Shown here one piece after another: positions 49,468-59,528 of a DNA stretch of 64,000 bases. A program made the position numbers and the translations under genes. The notes under the pieces are model-generated. The model had not been told where the DNA came from and did no database searches. It saw only the letters and a list, made by a program, of their open reading frames with translations. The stretch's first letter is position 1, and every line of letters starts with the position of its first letter. The stretch is from Micractinium sp. NFX-FRZ (lineage: Eukaryota > Chlorophyta > Trebouxiophyceae > Chlorellales > Chlorellaceae). The stretch is taken from contig JAPTJF010000343.1 in the NCBI GenBank assembly GCA_029339195.1, positions 1 through 64,000 on the forward strand, given 5' to 3'.

Positions 49468-52186
49468 TCAGCTGCTGTAGGAGTATACCCCCCGCCCGCT
49501 CTTCTTGCCCAGCCAGCCGGCGTCCACGTATTGGGTGAGCAGCGGGCAGGGCCTGCGCTGGTGCCACCAGGCGGCAGGTCGCAGGCGGGGAGGCTGTGCG
49601 TGTCAGCAAGACGGGCGGCAGGTGGTTGGGCAGGTAGGCAGGCTGGGCAGGCAGGCTGATCTAGCCAATACGTCCTGCTGATAGAAGCAGCAGCATGATT
49701 CCACCAGCACGCCCTCACATGCAGCCAACAACCTCAACCCCCCTCCCACCAGCCTGCTCACTCTTCTCCCACCCTCCCACCAGCCTGCCCACTCTCCTGC
49801 ACCCCACCCCACCCCAGCCCCGCCCGGCCCCGCCCCCCACCTGTACTTGTCGTCCCCCAAGTTGCTGTGCAGCACCCGCATGATGGACAGGCAGGTGTCC
49901 AGCCCGATGAAGTCTGCACACACAGGGGTGCACAGTGAAGGGAGGGGGAGATGGTCACCAGTGCAGTCACAGAGTGAAGGGAGGGGGAGATGGCCACCAG
50001 TGCAGTCACACAGTGAAGGGAGGGGGAGATGGCCACCAGTGCAGTCACACAGTGAAGGGAGGGGGAGATGGCCACCAGTGCAGCTTGTGTACAGCAAGAG
50101 CGCTGCGCTGCGCTGCGCAAGGGGGAGTCACTGACTGAGGGTCTGGAGGCAGAAGCATACGTGGTGTTGCGCAGTGAAAGCAGAGGGCGGTGACTGGTGC
50201 ACACATATCTCGACGCAACAATGCATGCTGGTGTCCCAAGGCAAGTGACAGCGCCATGTGCGAGGGCCCGTGCAAGAGTAGACGGCCCTGCCCTGCTGTG
50301 CCCCCTTGGCCAGCCAGCCACCTCTGCAAGCCCAACGCACCTGCCAGCGTGAGCGGCCCCATCGGCTGGTTGGTGCCAAGCTTCATGCCGGTGTCTATGT
50401 CGTGCGCGCTGCCCACGCCCTGCGCAGAGGCGCATGTGCACAGAGGTTGGCACCGGCGCGGTGGGGCAGCCGGAGGCTGCACAAGCACAATGGCACAACC
50501 GTGCCGACAGCACAGACAGCAAGGTGCACAGCAGGCTGAACACTGGGTGGCACAGTTTCAGGCAGCCTGCCGCTCTGCCCTTGCACGCTGCCCCTTGCTG
50601 GCTAGCCACCCAGCGTACGTACCTCCATGAGTGCGAAGAAGGCTTCGTTGATCATGGGCATCAGGATCCGGTTGACGATGAAGCCAGGGCGATCCTGCAC
50701 AGAGACGCGAAAACAGGGGAAAGGTGGGAGGGTTGGTCATGAGGCTGGGGTTTGAGCACGCGCTGCAGTGCCCTGCACAGCACAGGAGCGGCAGCAGCGG
50801 CAGCAGCGGCAGCAGCCCCAACGGAAGCCCTCGGAGCCACCGAGGCAGCAGCGGCCCAGGCATTTGCACCCACATCGGCCCACCAGGGCACAAGCGCAGT
50901 AGGTGACGGCAAGCGGTGCAGGCACGCCACCCACCAGCGACACGCAGGTCGTCTTGCCCAGGTGCGTGGCCAGCCGCTGCGTTGCCTCAAACGTCTCGTC
51001 GCTGGTCTGCATGCCGCGCACCAGCTCAATGAGCCCCATCAGCGGCACCTGCAGCGGGGGGAAGGGACAGAGCAGGGGAGGCTGAGGGCACGAGCGGTGG
51101 GAACTGGGGAGGGTGCGGGAGGGGTTGGCGGCTGCGGAGGAGGAGGTTCAACGCAGCGGGGGTGGGAGGGAAATGCTGCCAGCACACTTGAAGCCATGCC
51201 CTTTGCACCCACCCACCTCACCCTCATTTGCAGGCCCCTGTCATCCAGTGCAGGCCCACCACCCTGCCTGGGCATGCAACCAAACACAGTAAGCATGTGA
51301 AGGACAAAAGCCTCAGTCCCACTCACCGGGTTCATAAAGTGCAAGCCCACCACCCTGTCGGGCCGGGCGGTGGCTGCCGCCAGGCGCGTGATGGAAATTG
51401 AGCTGGTGTTGGATGCCAGCACAGCATGAGCTGGCGCCAGGCGGTCCAGGGAGCGGAACAGCTCCGTCTTCAGCGACTCACGCTCGGGCACGGCCTCGAC
51501 AACGTAATCAGCTGCTGACAGCGCCTGCGGCGAAGGGCGGCGCCGGAGGGGGTGAGGGAGCAGTGGGTGACAGTGGCGGCCGTCGGCGCCGCGACACCCT
51601 CTCTGGCAACAGGGGATAAATGGTCAACACGGTAGGCAGACAGTGGGCAGTGCTCGACCCCGCCCTCCCTCCCACCGCCACCCCTCATCCTGCCTCCAGC
51701 TCGGTGGCAGGCTGCAGCCATGCAACCCCCGCCTCTGGCTCCGCACCCCTCTACCTCCCAATGCGCATCCCCCAACCTTACCTCCAACTCAGTGGCGTGC
51801 TGCAGCCGCGCCATCACCGCTTCAGGATCTGCACCCCCCGGCAGCCGCCCCTTTGCGGCCAACCGGCCCAGCGAGGCGCGCATGCCGGCCGCTGCCTTGT
51901 CCAGCTGCGCTGCCGCCTGGTCTATAAGCACAACCTATGTGTGGGGGAAGCAAGGAAGGGCATGTGCGTATCTGATTGCATGCTGTGCAGCAGAGGCAGG
52001 TGGGTGCAGAAAGCGTTGGAGTGTGCCGGGTGCCGCCCGGCCCTGTGGGCGCCAAGCAGCAGAAGTGGGCTGTGAGCTTGCTGGCCGGCTTGCCTGCAGG
52101 CCGCTGGTGGCCGCCACCTGGGCGATGCCAGCCCCCATCTGGCCTGCGCCCACCACACCCAGCAGCTTGGGCAGGCCGCGAGCCAT
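49468..52186 (-). CDS. 3-hydroxybutyryl-CoA / 3-hydroxyacyl-CoA dehydrogenase
   Basis: This NAD(P)-dependent enzyme interconverts 3-hydroxyacyl-CoA and 3-oxoacyl-CoA. Exons 52186-52094, 51934-51782, 51524-51327, 51048-50935, 50694-50623, 50419-50341, 49913-49841 and 49552-49468 give exactly 288 residues, the length of the short bacterial Hbd/PaaH type rather than the multifunctional beta-oxidation protein. The nucleotide-binding site is [19 protein letters not shown] at the N-terminus, followed by [12 protein letters not shown] and [10 protein letters not shown]. The catalytic His is in VVGLHFMNP (about 144). [33 protein letters not shown] and [15 protein letters not shown] complete the C-terminal dimer domain. 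No obvious transit peptide or SKL tail is visible, so its compartment is unclear. Intron 1 has a GC donor (AG|GCAAGC) and a TAG acceptor. Several introns hold exon-edge copies. Identification firm. Confidence 0.94.
49931..50083. repeat. Minisatellite of four 38-39 base units in an intron
   Basis: Four nearly identical copies of a unit containing gtgaagggagggggagatgg (period 38-39 bases) lie in the intron between dehydrogenase exons 50341-50419 and 49841-49913. In sense each copy is a pyrimidine tract (CCATCTCCCCCTCCCTTCAC), so the array multiplies the 3' splice-site tract just upstream of the acceptor. No spacers separate the copies. Confidence 0.9.
51233..51273 (-). pseudogene. Copy of the catalytic-His exon end in the intron
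   Basis: The exon end at 51328-51362 (VVGLHFMNP; ...agtgcaagcccaccaccctgtcggg) is repeated downstream in the intron as ...agtgcaggcccaccaccctgcctggg. Confidence 0.7.
51693..51751 (-). pseudogene. Copy of dehydrogenase exon 2 end in the intron
   Basis: cctccagctcggtggcaggctgcagccatg repeats cctccaactcagtggcgtgctgcagccgcg at 51781-51839. The real exon end encodes [10 protein letters not shown]; the copy encodes WLQPATELE. Confidence 0.8.
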
Positions 52187-52584
52187 GGGGGGCGGTTGTT
52201 GGCAGGCGCGCGGGCGGCAGCGGCGGACAAAGGGAGCTGGCGGGGTTGTGGTTGTGGCGGCGGCCAGATTGCAGGCGTTTATGTGCGATTGCAATCGGAT
52301 CAAGCTGGGTGTAGGGCTGGCGCGGACCCACGAGAGCCAGAGCGGCGGGTTGGAAGAGGGCGCAGGAACAGGGGTTCCGGGGGAGCGGACCTTGGGCTCC
52401 AAACAAATATGACACACCAGTGGCGGCGTCAGCGGGCGCAAAGGCGCAACCTTGCGGCTGTTTTGGAGAATGCCTACGTGGCAATCAGTTTTCTTTTGCG
52501 TGGGGCCATTTGCGCCTTCCCGCTGCATTCAATTCAAGTGCAAACTTAATTCCCTTGTTTTTGGACGCCAGTAGGTCCCGAACG
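52187..52584. promoter_or_regulatory. Divergent promoter region, 398 bases
   Basis: This region lies between the dehydrogenase ATG (-) and the ATG of the Gln/Ala-rich gene (+). It is AT-richer near 52480-52560 (gttttcttttgcg, acttaattcccttg). No clear TATA box is seen. Confidence 0.45.
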
Positions 52585-54730
52585 ATGACCTCCCCCACGC
52601 GGTCGAAACCGCTGGGCCTGCAGCGCACGGACGTGGCGGGCTTTCTGCGCACCGTGGGTGAGTCGAGGCGCTCTGCAAGCGCAGTCCCAGGCGGGCTGGC
52701 ACCGCTTCCCGCCTTCACCCGCCTGCCGCTCACCTGCCGCGCTGCCCCGCCTGCTCGCCTCCCCCGCAGACACCAAGCTTCGGGCGGCAGGGGATTTTCT
52801 TGATAGGGGCGCCCCCTGGCCTGGACTTCCAGCATCGAGTGCAGGCCCCGCAGCCGCACCGGTGCTGCTAGGCGCGCCTCCACCACGGCTGCAGCCTCCT
52901 GCTGCCACCGCTGCTGCCCAACGTAGCCCTGGCGGCGGCCAGGCACAGGCAGCAGACGCAGGCCTGGAGGGCCTGGGATGGGGCAGCTGCGACGCAGCTG
53001 TTGCAGACAACGAGGCTGCCAGCAGCCGCTGCAGCGAGTTGGATAGCAACGGTGGCGAGGATGTTGAGGCGGCGGCAGGTCTGCTGACCATGCCTCAGCC
53101 TGGCGGCACAACAGCAGCACCCACATCAGTGCCTGCACAGCCTGATGTGGGGCCAGAGCAGCAAAGCGCCACAGAGGAGCCTGAGCAGAGCGGGCAGTGG
53201 CGCGGGCGGCAGCAGCAGCAGCAGCAGCAGCGGCGGCAGCAGCAAGGCAGCGCCAAAGTGCTGTCGTGGCTGGACAACCGCACTGCCGATGGTGACGCCT
53301 GTGAGCCTGCCATGGATGCCATTCCAGCTGTGCACACCTCTCGGCACCCCATCTCCGGTGCAGCTGCCCCTACGCACCGCTCAGCCATGCCAGCCAAACA
53401 CGCGGGAGCAAGCGGCAGCGGGTGGGCCCACAACTCGCAGCCCCTGAGGCCTGCGCAGCTGCGGCCCCGGCCGCTGTCCGCAGCTGCAGCGGGTGCTCAG
53501 AACTCCCGGCTGGCGCAGCCGCCGCCTGCAGACTACTGCGAGCAGCTGGCGCGCTCCGGCTGGGTGCCCCCCAAGCTGACGCTTGCCCGCCCGCCATGCA
53601 CGACGTGCGGCAGGGCAGAGGCCGAGTGCTGCTGCGCCAGCGCAGCCGCCCCGCTGCGCCTGCTGCGCCCGCGGCAGCCAGGGTGCAGCCCCGTGCGCAG
53701 CCCGCAGCGCCGGCAGCGGCAGCAACCAGCGGAGCGAGGTCAGGACAACTCCGGCCTGGCTGCGGCGCTAGTCAGCTGCCGGCAGCGGCAGCCGCTGGCG
53801 CGTGCATTACAGGTGCTGGCACCTCCTGGCCAGCTGCTGAAGCCTGGGGCCATCAACATTGCCAGCATTCACACCGCCTACTTTGGCAACAGCGGGCAGC
53901 CGGCGGCGGCCTGGCAGGCCCCTGCCCCTGCAGCAGCTGCCACCACCACCACCGTCACCCTGGCTCCGGCGCAGCAGCACAGCTGGGGCAGCAGCGCAGC
54001 GGCTGGAGCAGCTGGGGCAGCTGGGGCCTGCAGCTGTGCTGATCTGGGCAGGCCTACATCTGGCGGCGCCGAGCTGGATCTGTGGGCCGCCTATCTGGCG
54101 AGCAGGGTGCCAGCAGCGGCAGGGCCAGCAGTGCAGCAGCCTGGTGGAGAGGCAGGCGGGGCAGTGGCGCAGCTGCGCTCCATCTCCCAGCGCATCCGCG
54201 GCATGCAGGGCAGCATCAGCTCATTTTTGCTGCAGCAGCACCAGGCACCAGCTGCGCCTGTGCAGCAGCAAGCGCTGATGCCAGCTGGCGAGGCGGACAG
54301 CATGATGCTAGCAGGTGCCAGCGCAGCAGGCAGTCAGCCGGCACTCGCTGTGCCTGGGGCTCGTGCTGCTGACAAGAGCAGCAGCAGCACTGGCGAGGCG
54401 AGCACACCCGCACAGATCACCAGCTCTGGGATGGCAGCAGACCCGTTCACCGATGATGCCATCCTAAGCATCCTCGCAGGCACAGACTTCTCCAAGCTGG
54501 AGCGGGCGGCTGTGGCGGCTGCAGCGGGTGTGCTGGGGTCCGGCAGCACGCAGGGCAGCAAGCAGGGCGCTGGCAGGGAAGCACCAGGTGCGGCGGCAGC
54601 ACGGTCGCATGCCGTGCAGCGGCTCAAGGAGGTGCAGCAGCGTGCGGCGGTGCAGGCGGTGCGGGTGGGGCGGCAGGAGCGGGGGGCGCGGCGGATGCCG
54701 TCAGCCAGCAAGACAGCAGAACATGTGTGA
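52585..54730 (+). CDS. Gln/Ala-rich low-complexity protein, unknown
   Basis: Exons 52585-52657 and 52770-54730 join in phase to 677 residues. The first about 40 residues look ordered (TRSKPLGLQRTDVAGFLRTV then DTKLRAAGDFLDRG). Most of the rest is disordered-looking Ala/Gln/Ser/Pro sequence with Gln and Arg runs. A Cys-rich patch (PPCTTCGRAEAECCC, about residues 342-356) could bind metal. The helical C-terminal segment DPFTDDAILSILAGTDFSKLE looks conserved enough to be functional. I do not recognise the family; a scaffold or nuclear role is possible but not shown. TGTAA at 54760-54764 follows the stop by 30 bases. Confidence 0.6.
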
Positions 54731-55086
54731 TGTGATTCCCATAGTTGAATTCATGGGCATGTAAGCATTGGGGTGCTGAGTCAGAACGAAGAGAATCCTC
54801 GACACCAACATCGATCCTGGCTGCTCGCTGGGGAAGACAGACTCTGATTGGTGCGGGTGGAGGCAACATACGAGACAGCCCTGTGTGAGCTGTTTCATCG
54901 GCAGTTGGCCTTTTACAATTCGACTCTCTGTGCCTTGCACGTGTGTCAACATTCGAATGAGCTAAGCATGCAAAGCATGGTGCATGCCTGTGATCGGCAC
55001 GGCAGGTGATATTGATGCTTGCTGGGCTGGACAGGTTGTGTGATGCACAATGCGACCGTGTTGGCTGCTGCTTCGTGATCACTGTG
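54731..55086. other. Convergent intergenic region
   Basis: 356 relatively AT-rich bases between two convergent stops, holding both poly(A) signal candidates; no gene is visible. Confidence 0.5.
54760..54764 (+). terminator. Possible TGTAA poly(A) signal of the Gln/Ala-rich gene
   Basis: TGTAA in gcatgtaagc, 30 bases after the stop at 54730. A minus-strand TGTAA at 54913-54917 would serve the convergent gene. Confidence 0.4.
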
Positions 55087-58000
55087 CTAGCGAGACAGCT
55101 GTGCAAATGTCCGCTTGCCCAGCATCACTCCCCTCGCACACGGCGCCGCCACCGCCGTGCCTTTCAGCACCTTGCTGTCGCCGGCACCATCACTGCCGCT
55201 GTCACCACCCCAGTCATCTTGCTCCTCCTCCGAAAGCGATTCAGAGTCTGAGCATGAGGGCTCCGGCACAGCAGCAGCTGCAGGGCCCAGCACGGCAGCC
55301 GCCTCTGCTGCAGCCTGCTCCTCCTTTCCTTGGGGCACAAACCACTGCTGGCTGCCCTGAACCCGCTGGCTGCTCAGCAGGCCAGCATGTGTCAGCAGTT
55401 GGCGGCACAGCCTGCGGGGGGCAGGGCAGGGCAGGGTGGGGAGGGATACCGCAGCAGGAAAAGGGGGAGCTAAGCAGGGTAGCACTGCGGATGCAGGTGG
55501 ACCACACGCGGAGGCACCGGGCAAGCTTTAACAAACGTAGTGCAGCGCATGGAATGGGCCTGCCTCGGCCCTCCACACCCATGAAACTGCCGCACACAGT
55601 GCCATGCAGGCAGCAGGCAGCCAACTCACAGTCCTATGTTGCTTGGTGGTGACCGCTTGTCTCCTGCCACCTCAGACAGGCTCTCCAGGAAGTCTGCTGC
55701 CACGTCATCCAGGCTGCCTGTGGCCAAAGCTTTGCCGGGGACGGCCTGCAGTGCAAAACGTGCCCTGGTGCTGAGGCTGAGAGCAGCACTGGCTTGGGGC
55801 AGATGCACTGCAAATTGCAATATGAGGGTGAAGCAAAAGCACGTAATTCTTGTTCTGCTTCCCGAGCCGCCCGCTTGCCTGCACAGCGCGCAGCATGGCG
55901 GCGGCGCCTGGCCGCAGCAGGCGCATGGCTGCTTCCGAGGGTCCCCGGCCCTTAGACTGGTCGCCCTGCCACTTGATTGCCAGCAATGGGGGCACAACGA
56001 GGGCGCACTCTGCTGGCACAGCTGCCACGCCCGCTACCGCTGCGCCTGCTGCGCCTGCTGCCGCCGATGTTGGCACCAGCGGCAGTGCCTCTGCCATATC
56101 CTCATCTGCCGCCTCCGCCCATCCCACCCCTGCCTGCAGCCCAGCAACCTCCTGCAGCGCTGCATCCCCTGCCACCTCCCCTGCTGCCTCTGCTGCCACT
56201 GCCACGTCAGCCTCTGTCAGCCGCAGGCCCGCCCCTGCTGGCAGCAGCTGCCAGGTGGCGCGTGTGGGGCTGCCAGGGCTGGCGCTGGCCGGCTGCTCTT
56301 GCAGGCACAGCACCGCAGCCTCCTGGAGCAGGGACAGCACAGCGCTGCACACAGGCAAAAGAGGGATCGATGCTCGGGTGTGAGACATGCTGCATTGAAG
56401 CAAGAAGCCTTCTCCTGGCACAGCAAGGGCGCCCCGGGAACACAGGACACGGGCGCAGGCATGCACGTGCCAGGCGGGCGCCAGGCAGACACCTGACCGG
56501 CAGGCAGATGCAGCACAGCGCAGGCAGCACACACCGGATGGCAAACCAAATGGGATGTATGCCTTTCACCTGAGGTCTGAGAAGTCAAAGCCCTGCTGCC
56601 TTGCCCACTGAGTGAGCGCCTGGGGCGAGATGCAGTGTGGCAGGCGCGAGCTGAGCCGGCGCAGCAGCTGCAGGGCGCAGCGCCGCTGCTGGCTGGACGG
56701 CAGGCAGCTCAGGTAGGCAGCTAGGTAGCGCCTGTGCGGGTCGATCATGGATGGTGGTGGTGCTGGTACCGCCTTTGCTGGTGCCGCTGGTGCCAGAGGC
56801 ACCGGTGCTGCTGGGGCAGCCAGCGGTGTTGCAGCTTTCAACCCCATTCCCTGCTGCTGCTCGCTGCTCCGCCGCGCTGCCTTGGCCGGTGTCGGTGCAT
56901 CGGCATCCACGGCTGCCGCTGTGCAGACCTCAATGGGCGCAGCTTCTGCACCTGCCTTTTGTATTGCCAAGGCACCAGCACCAGGCTTGGCTGGCGGGCT
57001 GGCCGGTTTGGAGGGCACACGCATCTGAATCTGCGGCTGCCCGGCCTTCCCCTGGCCAGCATCCTCCTCCTGCTGTTGCCAGCTGCCAACGGCGCCTGAT
57101 GCGGGCTGAGGAGCCACTACAGGCGTTGTCGGTGCGCCCGCAATGGAAGCCGCTGCAGGCGGCTCCCTAACGCTCGCTGCAGCACGGCGTGCCTGCAGCT
57201 GCGCCAGAAGCAAGCCAAGCCTGCCCCCGACATGGCCACGGCCGGGGGCCTTTGATGCTGTGCGCTGAACCTGCTGAGGCGGCCGGGGCGGCTGCAGCGG
57301 TTGAGCTGACTGGGCAGCCCGGGCCTGCACACCCGCTACTGCTGGGGACAGCAGGCTTGCTGCCGCTGCTGCTGCTGCTGCAGGTGGGGCTGGTGCCGCC
57401 GCTGCCGCTGCTACTGGTGGCGACGGCGGCGGTGGCGGTGGCGGCGGAGGCGGCGGCGGTGGCGGTGGCGGTGGTGGTGGCGGCGGCGACGGCGACGGCG
57501 ACGGCGGGACTGGGGCGTCAAGCACCAATGGTGGTCCCGGCCGCTCTGCTTGCTCACGATGCACAGCGCTGTTGCCGACCTCACCCATCGCTGGAGGGGG
57601 CATTGCTGCTGCCGCTGGCGGCACAGCGTCTGCCGTGTCAGGCTGCCGGCCCGCCTGCTGCTGACTGAAAAAGAAGGTGTCCATCCCCACCAGAGAGGTG
57701 GGGCTGGCACCAACAGCCCCTCCCACGTTGCTAGGAGGGCCTGAGCCTGCCTGCTGACGTGGCAGCTTCACCTTGAACTTAAGGCTGGGACTTGTCACCT
57801 TAACCCTGAACTTAAGGTTCTGTCCCTCTGGTGTCGGCCCGGCTGGTGCTTGCTGCCTTCCAGCTGCCACACCCTGTGCTGCCCCTGCCGCCGCTGCCGG
57901 GCGAGCCAGTGCAGATAGCTGCGGCGCCTTTTCTGGCTCCATGACCGCTGCCGCTGAGCTAGCCAGTGAGGCCGCCCCCGCCGGTGCGGGTTTCCTGCCT

Positions 58001-59307
58001 GCGTGTGTAGCCGGGCCGGAGTACACTGTGGGGCGCTGCTGCTGCTGCTCCTGCCGTTGCAGCTGCTGCTGCACATTCCCCGCTGGTGGAGGGTACCCTG
58101 CAGCTAGTGGCCTGGAGCGGCGCGTCTGCGTGAGGGGCGTGGCATGCACTGTCAAGCGCTGGGGGTGCTGGTGGTGCTGCTGCCATTGCTGTACTGGCGG
58201 CAGGCGCCAGCCCTCGGGAGGCGGGTAGGCCGGGGGCTGCTTGCACGGCAGCGGCAGCACTGGAGGCTGTCCTCCACCCATGCCGCTGCCTTGGCTGCTG
58301 CTGTCGCCGTGCGGCAGCCAGGGAGACGAGGGTGACATCGCGTTGCCCGCATGCTGCGGCTGCTGCCACCGCTGTGCCAGTGGCGGCGCGTGGGAGGCAG
58401 CTGCCCGCTGGGGCAGCCCGGCAGGCGGTCCTTCAGGCAACCTGCTGGGTCCTGCTGGGGCAAAGGGCCCTGGGTACATGACACGTGGCGGCTGTGACAC
58501 ACTGGCAGCAGGAGCCTGCTGAGCCTGCTGAGCCTGCTGGGCCTGCTGAGTGTGCTGAGCATGCCACTGTTGCCCCACCGGGCCAGGTCCTGCGGGCCAT
58601 GGCTGCCCGGCAGCGGCGGCAGAGTATTGTAACGGCTGCTGCTGTTGATGCTGTGACTGGGGCAGCAGCTGGTCCTGAGGCAGCTGCTGTGATGGGTGCG
58701 GCGGCAGCTGCATGCGGTGGGGCGCCTGCTGCTGTGCCTGTGCCCCCTGCTGTGGTAGCTGCTGTGGCGGGCGCGTGGAGCGCTGAGGGTGTGGTGACTG
58801 CTGCTGCCAGGGGTGCCAGGGGTGCTGTGGCTGCTGGGGTTGTGTTGTTGATTGCGGCTGCGCCTGCGCCTGCTGCGGCGGCACAGGGCCCTGCGGCAGA
58901 GACTGCAGCCCCATCTGGTGCTGCAAGGGGGGCTGCTGCGGCTGCTGCAGCTGTGTTGGCAGCTGGGGGTGCACAGCTGGCGCCAGCGGCTGCATCGGAA
59001 GGTGCTGTGCATAGTGTGGGGGCGGAATTGGAGGCAGGGAAGGGCCCTGGGGCATGGGCTGTGGGTGCATCACGTGCTGCAGGCAGTGTGCCTGCTGCAG
59101 GTGCATCCCTGCGGACTGATGCCCCGCTGGTGCAGGCAGCTGCCCTTGCGGCCATGGCGGCTGCGGCGGCTGCGGCGGGAAGTTGGCGCCACCGGCGGCG
59201 GGTGGTGGGCCTACCAGGCCCCATGTCGTCACTGACGGGCCTTGAATGCTTCTAGATTGCATGCTGGCGCTCCTGCGATCTGCCAGGGGGCGGGAAGCAC
59301 GGCGCAT
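55087..59307 (-). CDS. Pro/Gln-rich protein of 1,214 residues, unknown
   Basis: Exons 59307-56570, 56344-55879, 55745-55630 and 55411-55087 join in phase to 1,214 residues. The first 60 percent is Gln/Pro/His-rich (QPPLQHQ-type repeats), typical of transcription or RNA-binding cofactors. A pair of near-identical stretches, NLKFRVKVTS and SLKFKVKLPR, sits near residue 510. A run of more than 20 prolines lies between Pro-Ser repeats and a poly-Ala stretch (coded by 57410-57510). The ordered part is C-terminal: DPHRRYLAAYLSCLPSSQQR, LQLLRRLSSRLPHCISPQAL, TQWARQQGFDFSDL, then ALQEVAGLQAGVG and DDVAADFLESLSEVAGDK. The end is acidic (SDSESLSEEEQDDWGGD). Intron 2 uses the GC donor AG|GCAAGC. I cannot name the family; a nuclear regulatory role is a guess from composition. 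Confidence 0.65.
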
Positions 59308-59528
59308 GGCGGGTCACGGGGGGGTTCTAGCATGAAAGCGCACCAGTCCGGCTGAGCCTCCCAAAAAACAATCAGAAGCCGTGCTGCCGCACCTTGAAAG
59401 CTTTGAGGGCATCGCTTCAATGGAGGCCAAGAAAGAGCGCAGGGTCAGCATAAAACACGAGACTGAGAGGAAAGAGTCCCGCTCTCTGTCCTTCCCATTC
59501 GCCGTGAGTAGCCAGGCGTGCAGCAGGG
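59308..59528. promoter_or_regulatory. Shared promoter of 221 bases between two divergent genes
   Basis: The ATGs at 59307 (-) and 59529 (+) are separated by only 221 bases, the shortest head-to-head gap in the window. Confidence 0.5.

Noticed and set aside
49931..50083. Regular direct repeats considered as a CRISPR array
   Set aside because: Units are directly tandem with no unique spacers, and they lie in an intron of a eukaryotic gene.
58485..59255. Ala/Val-rich plus-strand frame of 256 codons
   Set aside because: Shadow of the Gln/Pro-rich exon on the minus strand (CAG/CCG repeats read as GCT/GCG).
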